DNA of 56,733 nucleotides, taken from Neobacillus vireti (GTDB lineage Bacteria; Bacillota; Bacilli; Bacillales; Cytobacillaceae). Location: contig NZ_LDNB01000025.1 in assembly GCF_001026695.1 (NCBI RefSeq), forward strand, positions 1-56,733, in the 5' to 3' direction. A program made the position numbers and the translations under genes. Every line of letters begins with the position of its first letter. The stretch's first letter is position 1. Positions 38,655-47,081 of this stretch are shown here, one piece after another. The notes under the pieces were generated by a model. That model was not told where the DNA came from. It did not search any database and saw nothing but the letters and a program-made list of their open reading frames with translations.

Positions 38655-40132
38655 TTATCAGCCACCCACTCCCGGAGTTGTCTTCGCAGCAGTTTTTTTG
38701 CCGCATTTCTAGGAAGCATTTCAATAAAGTAAAATGCTTTCGGCACCTTGTACTTTGCAAGCTTTTCTAGACAAAATTGTTGAAGCTCATCCTCGGAAAC
38801 CGTATTGTTTTTTACGATAAAGGCAATCGGCACTTGCCCCCACTTCGCATCAGCAATACCCGTCACCCCTGCATCGGCAACTGCAGGATGGGCTAACAGC
38901 GTTGCTTCGATTTCTGCTGGGTAGATGTTTTCTCCACCGGAAATGATTAAATCAGAACGGCGGTCGAGGACATACAAGAACCCTTCCTCATCTACATAGC
39001 CAATATCTCCAGTAGAAAACCAGCCAGCATGGAACTTTTCTTCCGTTGCTTCCTGACGATTTAAATAACCTGGTGTAACATTTGGTCCTTTTACGATGAT
39101 TTCACCAGCTTCACTGGCTTTTGCCGGTAAGCCGTTTTCATCGACAATTTTAAGCTGTGCCGGGAACAAAGGTTTTCCAGCTGACCCCAGCTTTGTTAGG
39201 CTGTATTCGGGAGATAGTGTTACGATTTGTGAGGAGGATTCCGTCATTCCATACGATTGAAAGACAGGAATATCTTTCTTCACACATGCTTGTAATAATG
39301 GTAATGGTGCGGGGCCACCTCCTAATAGCATACAGCGGAAATGCTCTGGAAGCCGCCTGTCTTCAAGCTTTTCAACTATCCGTGAAAGCATTGTTCCAAC
39401 CACTGACATGATTGTAACCTTTTTCCTGGAAATATCCGCAATCGTCCGTTCCACATCAAAGCGTTCATGGAGGACAAATGGCATGCCATAGATAACACTG
39501 CGCATGAGAATCGAGAACCCGCTAATGTGGAAAAGCGGAACGGAACAAAGCCAGCAATCGCTTTTGGTATAGCCTAAATTTAGCGCTGAGCCGACCGAGC
39601 TCCACCAGTGGTTGCCATATGTTTGCATGACACCTTTTGGATTTCCGGTCGTGCCTGATGTATACATGATGGTACAGATTTGCGAAAGGCAAATCTCGTC
39701 TTTAATAGCAGGCATTGCTGCTTCCATTTGAAAGAGTCGCTCTTTCGTTATGGTTTTCAAGCTGGCGGTTTGTTGGTTAATTTCTTGTTCGATTTCAGCA
39801 AAAGAATCTTCAAGGATCAGGGATGCTACTTTCGAATCATTCAATTGCCAAACTAATTCTGCTGGGGATAAACGATTGTTCAAGATGACCGCTTTGACCC
39901 CTAATAGCTGGAGGGCAAACAAAATTACCACGGTATCAAGATGGTTTTTCAATAATACGCCAACAAACTGGTCTTGTTGTACACCAAAGGCCTGGATCTG
40001 GCCTGCTGTTTCATGAGTGCGATCATAAAGTTCCTTAAATGTTAATGTTTGTTCCTTAAAGTAAACAGCTGTTCTTTCAGGGGTAAGAAAAGCTCTATTC
40101 TTTAAAAAATTCGGCATTGTTTCGTTTTGCAT
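38651..40132 (-). CDS. menE: o-Succinylbenzoate-CoA ligase
   Basis: A 493-residue acyl-CoA synthetase (ANL superfamily). P-loop-like motif MYTSGTTGNPKGVMQTYGNHW lies around residue 160. The STGDIGYVDEEGFLYVLDRRSDLIISGGENIYPAEIE adenylation hinge and a C-terminal PRNAAKKLLRRQL with the catalytic Lys complete it. ATG 40132 is chosen: AAGGTG precedes it and the length matches B. subtilis MenE. The extra upstream in-frame codons lack a start signal. It is followed by menC with a 4-nt overlap. Confidence 0.95.
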   Translation of the reverse strand: MQNETMPNFLKNRAFLTPERTAVYFKEQTLTFKELYDRTHETAGQIQAFGVQQDQFVGVLLKNHLDTVVILFALQLLGVKAVILNNRLSPAELVWQLNDSKVASLILEDSFAEIEQEINQQTASLKTITKERLFQMEAAMPAIKDEICLSQICTIMYTSGTTGNPKGVMQTYGNHWWSSVGSALNLGYTKSDCWLCSVPLFHISGFSILMRSVIYGMPFVLHERFDVERTIADISRKKVTIMSVVGTMLSRIVEKLEDRRLPEHFRCMLLGGGPAPLPLLQACVKKDIPVFQSYGMTESSSQIVTLSPEYSLTKLGSAGKPLFPAQLKIVDENGLPAKASEAGEIIVKGPNVTPGYLNRQEATEEKFHAGWFSTGDIGYVDEEGFLYVLDRRSDLIISGGENIYPAEIEATLLAHPAVADAGVTGIADAKWGQVPIAFIVKNNTVSEDELQQFCLEKLAKYKVPKAFYFIEMLPRNAAKKLLRRQLREWVADK

Positions 40133-40200
40133 TTTGGCACCTTCCCTTTTATAGAAAAACAGCCTGATGGATACCATCAAGCTGTTGTAAAAGCTTAAAA

Positions 40201-41019
40201 TCAAGGAAAACGCGGGAATTGACCGAAATCTGGCTTGCGCTTTTCCTTAAAGGAATCACGGCCTTCTTTGGCTTCATCCGTTGTATAATAAAGTAATGTC
40301 GCGTCACCTGCAAATTGTTGCAGCCCTGCTAAGCCGTCTGTATCAGCATTCATCGCTGCTTTCAAGAAACGAAGCGCTGTTGGACTTTTCTCAAGGATTT
40401 CTTCACACCATTGGATTGTTTCCTCTTCTACTTTCTCTAAAGGAACAACTGTATTAACTAAGCCCATATCAAGTGCTTCCTGCGCATTGTATTGGCGGCA
40501 TAAGAACCAAATTTCACGTGCCTTTTTATGGCCGACAATTCTTGCCAGGTAACCTGAGCCGTAACCAGCATCGAAGCTGCCCACTTTCGGTCCAGTTTGT
40601 CCAAAAACAGCATTATCTGCAGCAATCGTTAAGTCACAAACGATATGAAGAACATGGCCGCCGCCAATCGCATACCCCTTAACCATGGCAATAACCGGCT
40701 TTGGAATAACACGAATTAAGCGCTGGAGATCAAGAACATTAAGACGCGGAATCTGATCCTCGCCAACATAACCGCCATGTCCTCTTACCTTTTGGTCGCC
40801 GCCAGAGCAAAATGCCTTTTCTCCAGCACCAGTTAACACAATAACTCCAACATTGGAATCATCGCGTGCATAAGCAAAAGCATCAATCAATTCCATAACC
40901 GTTTTCGGTGTAAAAGCATTATGTACATGTGGGCGGTTAATTGTGATTTTTGCGATTCCATTATACGTTTCATATAAAATTTCATCATACTTGCGTCCTG
41001 CAACCCATTCAACTGTCAA
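40201..41019 (-). CDS. menB: 1,4-Dihydroxy-2-naphthoyl-CoA synthase
   Basis: A 272-residue crotonase-fold enzyme closing the naphthoquinone ring. Diagnostic are SGGDQKVRGHGGYVGEDQIPRLNVLDLQRLIR, KGYAIGGGHVLHIVCDLTIAADNAVFGQTGPKVGSFDAGYG and the C-terminal KPDFGQFPRFP tail. It lies between menH and menE in the men operon. Confidence 0.97.
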   Translation of the reverse strand: MTVEWVAGRKYDEILYETYNGIAKITINRPHVHNAFTPKTVMELIDAFAYARDDSNVGVIVLTGAGEKAFCSGGDQKVRGHGGYVGEDQIPRLNVLDLQRLIRVIPKPVIAMVKGYAIGGGHVLHIVCDLTIAADNAVFGQTGPKVGSFDAGYGSGYLARIVGHKKAREIWFLCRQYNAQEALDMGLVNTVVPLEKVEEETIQWCEEILEKSPTALRFLKAAMNADTDGLAGLQQFAGDATLLYYTTDEAKEGRDSFKEKRKPDFGQFPRFP

Positions 41020-41033
41020 AATAAAAACCTCCT

Positions 41034-41843
41034 TTATTTATGTAAAAATCCACTTACTATTGTACCAAACTTTTCCCGTTCTTCCACATGAATTGCATGA
41101 CCGCTGTTTTCAACAGCAATCCAAGTGCCGTTCTTTAGATCCTTCAGCATTCCTTCAGCAATCCTGCAGAACTTTTCATCTTCTGCGCCTGTCACCAATA
41201 ATACCTCACATTCCAGGCGCTTTAAAGGTGGTCCCCACCAAGAAGGCTGCGAGCCAGTTCCCATACCAAGTAGACTATTGGCAAGTCCCTCAGGAGAGTT
41301 ATTTAACCGCTGGGCTCTTATTGATTCATTAATGTCCTTTGAAAGCCGCTTCATTGTTGAAAAGAGGGGAATCTCTTCCCAATAATCTACAAACGGCTTA
41401 ATGCCCTTTTCTCTAATACATTTTGCTAATTCGGCATCATTCATACGGCGAGATACTCTCTCGTCCTCTATCAAGAGGCCGGGAGAAGCACTTTCTAACA
41501 CTAATTTCCGCACCCTGTCGGGAAACAGAATGGCAAAGGTTAGGGCAAGCCTGCCTCCCATCGAGTAACCTAGCAAATCCACTTGATTCACACCCAACAC
41601 ATCGAGGATCTTATTTAAGTCATTTGCAGCGGATTCGATTTGATAACGGTCAAGCTCTTCGGGCGACTCCGTTTTTCCATGTCCGATAATATCAGGGACA
41701 ATTAATTTCGAGTGCTGACCCCAGTCATGGCAAAACGATGTCCATGTGGATGCGTCACCGGTAAATCCATGCAGCAGTAAAAGCGGAAAACCTCCTCCGC
41801 AAACTTCGACATGATAGCAGATCTCATCAATAACCACATCCAC
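41034..41843 (-). CDS. menH: 2-Succinyl-6-hydroxy-2,4-cyclohexadiene-1-carboxylate synthase
   Basis: A 269-residue alpha/beta-hydrolase that eliminates pyruvate from the MenD product. LLLHGFTGDASTW, the nucleophile elbow GYSMGGRLAL, VTGAEDEKF (Asp) and NSGHAIHVEE (His) mark the catalytic triad. The start is uncertain: GTG at 41843 overlaps the menD stop codon (TAGTG), suggesting coupling. GTG at 41837 is an alternative. An upstream in-frame extension would lie entirely within menD. Confidence 0.9.
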   Translation of the reverse strand: MDVVIDEICYHVEVCGGGFPLLLLHGFTGDASTWTSFCHDWGQHSKLIVPDIIGHGKTESPEELDRYQIESAANDLNKILDVLGVNQVDLLGYSMGGRLALTFAILFPDRVRKLVLESASPGLLIEDERVSRRMNDAELAKCIREKGIKPFVDYWEEIPLFSTMKRLSKDINESIRAQRLNNSPEGLANSLLGMGTGSQPSWWGPPLKRLECEVLLVTGAEDEKFCRIAEGMLKDLKNGTWIAVENSGHAIHVEEREKFGTIVSGFLHK

Positions 41844-43591
41844 TACTGCGCACCATTGACAAAATTTGATATTTCCTGGGAAACGGTGCGCCAAAATTCG
41901 CGGTGCTCGTCTCGATTACTATCTCTATTTGTCACAACCTCGAAAACATGGATTCCACTATTTTCAATTGTGTTTTTCATTTCCATGTCTAAGTGGTTCC
42001 AGTCTTTAATTTTTGTAAACTTTCCGTTAAACATCCGAACAGCGTGTTCAAATTCAAGATTTAGCGGTGTACCAAACAAAAGCTCAAAGTTTTTAGGGTG
42101 TTCAGATTGTGGCAGAAAAGAGAATATTCCGCCGCCATTATTGTTAACAAGAATGATATGAATATCGATATTGTACAGCTTAGCTGCAATGAGACCATTT
42201 AAATCATGGAAGAAGGTTAGGTCACCGAGAACCAGATATAAGGATTTCGAATATAAAGCAGCTCCCAAGGCGGTTGAAACCGTCCCATCTATCCCATTAG
42301 CCCCCCTGTTTGCCATGACCTTAATTGATTTATCATTATTGAGGAAAAAACTATCCAAATCGCGGATTGGCATACTATTTCCCACAAACAGGGTTGCTCC
42401 CTCTGGCAGCATATCCACCAACTGATAGAACAATTTACCTTCACTTAATTCAGTTAAGTCTTTAACAAGAGACATATTTTCTTTTGTAAGAACGTTGAGG
42501 CTTTGCCAATCCTGCAAAAATCCAGACGAAGAATTGGTATCGAGAAAGCATAACAGCTGTTCGCAAAAGATTGCTTCATTGCAAAAAATCATTTCTGTGG
42601 ATAATGCTGCCGGGTCACGCCAGCCGCCGCCGCCATCAATAACAAATTGCTCTGCCCCGTGATTTTCTTTTAAGAAATTCGATAATGCTTTAGAAATAGG
42701 CATCGCCCCGAAACGTAAAACAACCTCCGGCTTTAGAAAGGTTTTCGCGTCTTCATTTCTTAAAAAAGTATCATAGGTTTCAATTATATTATCCTGATTG
42801 TGGCTGCCGCTTCGAAGTTGTGATAACGGATCCGCTAAAATCGGAAAGTTTAACGCCTCGGAAAGCCGTGTTACGGCCATAGCAAAACGATTATCGCTCG
42901 TGTTGCCACAAACGATAATGCCTCTTTCTTTCCCTTTTAGCTTTTCAGCAATGTCTTGAAAATGGTTATTCTCTAACGTTAACTCCCCGCTTTGAACCTT
43001 TACATATCCTTTTGGCCGTTCCTCCAGCTGGAATAGCTCCTCATCCAGTTTCGGAATGAGCGGTTCGCGGAATGGAAAATTCAAATGGACAGGTCCGGCG
43101 GGAGCCTGGGCTGCAATGGCTGCTGCCCGCGCACAAACGGTCCGGGCATAGCGGATTATCTCCCTATTTTCCTCAGGTAAAGCCATTTCGGCAAACCATT
43201 TCACATGCTGCCCATATAAATGGATTTGATTAATCGCCTGGGGTGCGCCAACTTCTCTTAGTTCATGGGGCCGGTCTGCCGTCAAAACCACAAGCGGTAC
43301 CCGGGAGGAATGTGCCTCGACAATCGCCGGAAAATAGTTCGCTGCAGCTGTACCTGATGTACAAAGAATGGCAGCTGGCCTGTTTGTTGCCTTGGCAATT
43401 CCTAAGGCAAAAAAAGCAGCCGAACGTTCGTCCACATGAATATGGACTTTTAATTCAGGATGTTCGGCCATTACCATTGCCATCGGAGTAGACCTCGAAC
43501 CAGGGCTGACGACAACATCGGTTATTCCTGAAGAATAAAGCTCTGCCACAAAGGCAGCAATATAAGCTGTTAATGATTCTTGATGACCCAT
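41843..43591 (-). CDS. menD: SEPHCHC synthase (MenD)
   Basis: A 582-residue thiamine-diphosphate enzyme joining isochorismate and 2-oxoglutarate. N-terminal VVVSPGSRSTPMAMVMAEHPELKVHIHVDERSAAFFALG includes the catalytic Glu region. The ThDP-binding part has GNSMPIRDLDSFF and GDLTFFHDLNGLIAAK with VNNNGGGIFSFLP. ATG 43591 follows the menF stop codon after 1 nt, with TTGGAGG upstream. A TTG within the ribosome binding site is not the start. Length fits B. subtilis MenD. Confidence 0.96.
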   Translation of the reverse strand: MGHQESLTAYIAAFVAELYSSGITDVVVSPGSRSTPMAMVMAEHPELKVHIHVDERSAAFFALGIAKATNRPAAILCTSGTAAANYFPAIVEAHSSRVPLVVLTADRPHELREVGAPQAINQIHLYGQHVKWFAEMALPEENREIIRYARTVCARAAAIAAQAPAGPVHLNFPFREPLIPKLDEELFQLEERPKGYVKVQSGELTLENNHFQDIAEKLKGKERGIIVCGNTSDNRFAMAVTRLSEALNFPILADPLSQLRSGSHNQDNIIETYDTFLRNEDAKTFLKPEVVLRFGAMPISKALSNFLKENHGAEQFVIDGGGGWRDPAALSTEMIFCNEAIFCEQLLCFLDTNSSSGFLQDWQSLNVLTKENMSLVKDLTELSEGKLFYQLVDMLPEGATLFVGNSMPIRDLDSFFLNNDKSIKVMANRGANGIDGTVSTALGAALYSKSLYLVLGDLTFFHDLNGLIAAKLYNIDIHIILVNNNGGGIFSFLPQSEHPKNFELLFGTPLNLEFEHAVRMFNGKFTKIKDWNHLDMEMKNTIENSGIHVFEVVTNRDSNRDEHREFWRTVSQEISNFVNGAQ

Positions 43592-43592
43592 A

Positions 43593-44993
43593 TTATTTTC
43601 CTCCAAGAGCTCGAAGCATTGGTGTAAACTTCAAACTTGTCTCTAAATATTCGCTTTCTGCTTCCGAATCGGCAACGACACCACAGCCGGCAAACAATGA
43701 TGCCTCCTCACCCTGCAAGAGCCCGGAACGGATAGATACAGCAAATTCACCATTGCGACGATAATCTGCCCATCCTAATGGTGCTGCATAAAAACCACGA
43801 TCAAGCACTTCAACCTGGCGGATTTTTTCCACGGCTGCATCTTTTGGAAGCCCACCGAGAGCTGGTGTCGGATGAAGTCTTTCCACCAATAACATTAGTG
43901 AAGTATCTTTATGGCACTTACCGATGACTGGTGTATAAAGATGCTGAATATCCCTAATTTTCATAAGCTGCGGTTTATCAGGCAGGATCATTTCATGGCA
44001 CGATTCTTCTAATGCTTCCTTAATCATTTCTACCACGTACTGATGTTCAATAAGGTTCTTCTGGTCTGTTAATAATTTCTCCCCTAATAGCCTATCCTCC
44101 TGTTCCGTTTCCCCACGGGAAATAGAACCGGCAAGACAAGTAGAAAAAATTTCATTCCCCTGCTTTTTAACAAGTCTCTCTGGAGAAGCCCCAATAAAAC
44201 AATCGCCATTTGATTCAAAGGCAAAGATAAAGCTTTCTTGCTGCTGCGAGAATAAACGATCTAGTACATTCTCCGCCTCAATTTGGCCGTCAAAAATGAG
44301 CCGGAGCTCCCTGGCAAGGACTACCTTCTTTAAGGGGCCATTTGTTAATTCTTTCACAACCCCATCAACAGACTCTTTCCATTTTTTCGGCATAATTTCA
44401 TTTGTCCTTAAAAGAGACGTCGGCTTTGCTCGATAATTTGTGGTTAAAGAATGCAGAATCAGATTTCTCTCTTCGATTATCTTACTAAATAAGGATAGAT
44501 CATCATGAGGGGTACAAATGGTATTGGTTGTTATATAAGCCTGCCCTTTAATGATACTCAATAAATATTTTGGTATATGGAACAACGAATCAGCAAATTT
44601 GGACCAGAGCTCTGTTTTTTCTTTTAATGGATCAAAGGAAAATCCACCGAACATCAGAGGACCAACGGCGATTTCAGTATATGTATTATAAATGAGGCTA
44701 TCCTTTAAAAATTTATCCCACTCTTTTTCAACATGAAAAAAGCGGTCAGTAACCTGATCCGACTGAATTTGTTTAGAAATTCCAAGTCCAACAAGGACAA
44801 TTTCATCTGTTGGGTCTTTCCAAAAAAAACGTTCCCCGCAAAAGCGTTCTTTTCCTGCCTTAAAAAAGGCCAAAGGATTAACCGTGTCAATTTTATGAAC
44901 TTCACTTACCAAAATAGGCTTGCTTAATTCTTTCGCACGCTTAACAGCCAAAAGACCTCTTTCCTTTATTTCTGTTTCTTGAATGGTAACCAA
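43593..44993 (-). CDS. menF: Isochorismate synthase MenF
   Basis: A 466-residue chorismate-utilising enzyme that commits chorismate to menaquinone. C-terminal signature segments are FAFESNGDCFIGASPERLVKK, STCLAGSISRG, HPTPALGGLPK and FYAAPLGWADYRRNGEFAVSIRSGLL. TTG at 44993 is the likely start, since GGAGGG lies about 8 nt upstream. A further in-frame ATG at 45032 precedes that signal. It is the first gene of the men operon. The divergent 344-bp region to menA holds both promoters, but I see no clear hexamers or binding sites in it. Confidence 0.93.
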   Translation of the reverse strand: MVTIQETEIKERGLLAVKRAKELSKPILVSEVHKIDTVNPLAFFKAGKERFCGERFFWKDPTDEIVLVGLGISKQIQSDQVTDRFFHVEKEWDKFLKDSLIYNTYTEIAVGPLMFGGFSFDPLKEKTELWSKFADSLFHIPKYLLSIIKGQAYITTNTICTPHDDLSLFSKIIEERNLILHSLTTNYRAKPTSLLRTNEIMPKKWKESVDGVVKELTNGPLKKVVLARELRLIFDGQIEAENVLDRLFSQQQESFIFAFESNGDCFIGASPERLVKKQGNEIFSTCLAGSISRGETEQEDRLLGEKLLTDQKNLIEHQYVVEMIKEALEESCHEMILPDKPQLMKIRDIQHLYTPVIGKCHKDTSLMLLVERLHPTPALGGLPKDAAVEKIRQVEVLDRGFYAAPLGWADYRRNGEFAVSIRSGLLQGEEASLFAGCGVVADSEAESEYLETSLKFTPMLRALGGK

Positions 44994-45337
44994 ACAAATC
45001 CCTCCAAAACAGCCGAAATGACTGTTATCCATTCATTTTATTACTTATTTTAAGTTACTACCTTCATTGTAATGAAGTCAATAATAGTTGTCACTATCTA
45101 TCCTTATTATATATCAAATCTTCACATTGTGGCGGGAAATGAATTTAACAGTATTTTCACTATTATTATTTCTCACGAACCATTCAATTATAAACAGAAA
45201 GGGATTATCTTCTAATTTTGATAGCAAAAATCAATTGACACTATTACGGGAATTCCATACACTAAGGGTTGGGCAATGACCTTTAACCTATTAAAATGAA
45301 ATATTATATAGAAATTTTATAAAAGGGAGAGAACAAT

Positions 45338-46276
45338 ATGCAGCCAAATTTACAGCAAAATCCGAAACCTGCTGTTGAGTCAAATCGTGGTGTTCAAGTT
45401 TGGTGGCAAATGACGCGGCCCCACACGTTAACCGCTGCCTTCGTACCAGTATTACTTGGTACCGCATTAGCCCTTCGGAACGGCAACATTCATATCGGGC
45501 TTTTTCTTGCGATGCTGATCGCCAGTTTATTAATTCAAGCAGCAACCAATATGTTTAATGAATATTTCGATTTCAAACGCGGCCTTGACACTGAACACTC
45601 AGTCGGGATTGGCGGGACCATTGTCCGTGATGGAATCAAGCCAAAGACAGTCATCAAACTTGCTTTTGGTTTTTACGGTATCGCCTTATTATTAGGGGTT
45701 TATATTTGTGCAAACAGCAGCTGGTGGCTAGCCATTGTTGGTCTTGTTTGTATGGCAGTTGGCTATTTTTATACCGGCGGACCGTTTCCGATAGCTTATA
45801 CACCATTTGGGGAAATTTTTTCCGGCTTCTTTATGGGAATGCTGATTATCTTAATTTCATTTTTCATACAAACAGGGACAGTGGAGCGCACAAGTATTCT
45901 TGTATCGGTTCCGAGTATGATTTTGGTTGGCATGATTATGTTGTCCAATAATATCCGTGACCTCGATGGTGACAAAGAAAATGGCCGGAAAACAGTAGCC
46001 ATTTTATTAGGAAAAAAGAAAGCAATTAACTTACTAGCCGTGATGTTCATTATCTCTTATTTATGGGTTCTTGCCCTTATTATCAGCGGTGTGATACCCG
46101 TTTGGACAGCCATCGTGATCCTAAGTGCACCCAAAGCAATTAAAGCGACAAAAGGTTTTATTGAAAACAGCTTACCGATTCAAATGGCACCAGCGATGAA
46201 AGCAACAGCACAAACCAATACGATTTTTGGATTTTTACTCGCAATTGGAATTTTCATCGGACACTTTGTATCATAA
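45338..46276 (+). CDS. menA: 1,4-Dihydroxy-2-naphthoate polyprenyltransferase
   Basis: A 312-residue UbiA-family membrane prenyltransferase with about nine helices. It attaches the polyprenyl tail to dihydroxynaphthoate, the penultimate step of menaquinone synthesis. Both Asp-rich diphosphate/Mg2+ motifs are present: NMFNEYFDFKRGLD and NNIRDLDGDKENGRKT. AAAGGGAGAG precedes the ATG. It is divergent from the menFDHBEC operon, as in B. subtilis. Confidence 0.96.
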   Translation: MQPNLQQNPKPAVESNRGVQVWWQMTRPHTLTAAFVPVLLGTALALRNGNIHIGLFLAMLIASLLIQAATNMFNEYFDFKRGLDTEHSVGIGGTIVRDGIKPKTVIKLAFGFYGIALLLGVYICANSSWWLAIVGLVCMAVGYFYTGGPFPIAYTPFGEIFSGFFMGMLIILISFFIQTGTVERTSILVSVPSMILVGMIMLSNNIRDLDGDKENGRKTVAILLGKKKAINLLAVMFIISYLWVLALIISGVIPVWTAIVILSAPKAIKATKGFIENSLPIQMAPAMKATAQTNTIFGFLLAIGIFIGHFVS

Positions 46277-46278
46277 AG

Positions 46279-46310
46279 AAAAGGCTTCTGCCACGTGGCA
46301 GGAGCCTTTT
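46279..46310 (+). terminator. menA terminator
   Basis: AAAAGGCTTCTGCCA / TGGCAGGAGCCTTTT stem with one internal mismatch, directly after menA. An almost identical 32-nt hairpin is found at 47049-47080. Confidence 0.85.
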
Positions 46311-46408
46311 CAGATTGTCGAGAAAGGGTATTTTTCTCGACAATTTTTTATTTTTGTCAGAATCTAAATATCAATTTTATTGATTGTCCCTGCAATTGGG
46401 CCTGTTGA
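46311..46408 (+). repeat. Dispersed terminator-bearing element, copy 2 (menA side)
   Basis: CAGATTGTCGAGAAAGGG with a TTTCTCGACAA partner arm and TTTTTTATTTT, then TTGATTGTCCCTGCAATTGG and GCCTGTTGA. It is in the sense direction behind menA, as copy 1 is behind metK. Its last bases coincide with the first bases (TGTTGAT) of a 132-bp element. Confidence 0.82.
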
Positions 46409-46534
46409 TTTCCGCTCCAGGCACTCGCTTTCCGCGGGGAGGTCCTGAAGCCTCCTCGGCGCCTTTGGCGCCTGCTGGGTCTCCAGTGACCTCTTTATCC
46501 CGCAGGAGTCGAGTGCCCTCCGCTCCAATCAACA
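46403..46534 (+). repeat. 132-bp palindromic element, copy 2
   Basis: It begins TGTTGATTTCCGCTCCAGGC and ends CGCTCCAATCAACA, with internal CGCTTTCCGCGGGGAGG and AAGCCTCCTCGGCGCC. Same length as copies 1 and 3. Confidence 0.85.
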
Positions 46535-46618
46535 GGGGTGTAAAATCAAACTAAAGAATGGCAACACACTTTTTCTAATCTGGGTAAGTGAATTGTATAC
46601 AAAGGAAAAGGAGATCAG

Positions 46619-46672
46619 ATGGGTGGCCATTATCCTCACTATCAAATGCATGAACTTTATCTAAAAAAATGA
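46619..46672 (+). CDS. Possible 17-residue minigene
   Basis: AAAGGAAAAGGAG lies 5 nt before an ATG that encodes only MGGHYPHYQMHELYLKK and then TGA. The ribosome binding site is strong and the peptide is rich in His and Tyr. It may be a truncated gene or chance. The surrounding 46535-46839 stretch shows nothing else coding. Confidence 0.25.
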   Translation: MGGHYPHYQMHELYLKK

Positions 46673-46839
46673 AAAATCTATATATTTGTTAACAAGACGA
46701 AGAAGGTGGTCGACTGGAACTAATTTATCAATAGTCACAAACTTCTATTCACTTTGGATAGATTCTTTTAGCTTAAGCATTGATTTCATCACTTATTTTT
46801 ATAATTTATTGGAATCGAAAGTCTTTATTAATACCACAC

Positions 46840-46971
46840 TGTTGATTGGAGCGGAAGGCGGCGAAGACTCCTGCGGGAGTACGGGGCAGGTGAGACCCCG
46901 CAGGAGTCTTCGCCGAGGAGGCTCACCGGCACGCCCGCGGAAAGCGAAGCCGCCTGGAGTGGAAATCAACA
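46840..46971 (-). repeat. 132-bp palindromic element, copy 3 (inverted)
   Basis: It begins TGTTGATTGGAGCGGAAGGC and ends TGGAGTGGAAATCAACA. On the minus strand it carries CGCTTTCCGCGGGCG and GTGAGCCTCCTCGGCG, as in copy 1. Copies 2 and 3 face each other 305 bp apart. Confidence 0.85.
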
Positions 46972-47048
46972 GACCTGTTGAAAAGAATGTATACTTATAA
47001 TATTATAACGAATTAACGCGGTAAGTTATTAAAGGAGATGATTGAAAT

Positions 47049-47080
47049 AAAAGGCTTCTGCCACGCGGCAGGAGCCTTTT
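47049..47080 (-). terminator. glgP terminator (duplicate of the menA terminator)
   Basis: AAAAGGCTTCTGCCA / CGGCAGGAGCCTTTT stem at the glgP stop codon. It differs from 46279-46310 at a single central base. Confidence 0.85.
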
Positions 47081-47081
47081 A

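Noticed and set aside
45033..45337. Regulatory element or small gene between menF and menA
   Set aside because: I looked for riboswitch, T-box and operator patterns and found none. The frame at 45088-45279 has no ribosome binding site.
46686..47000. 104-codon plus-strand frame
   Set aside because: More than a third of it is the inverted 132-bp element. No start signal.
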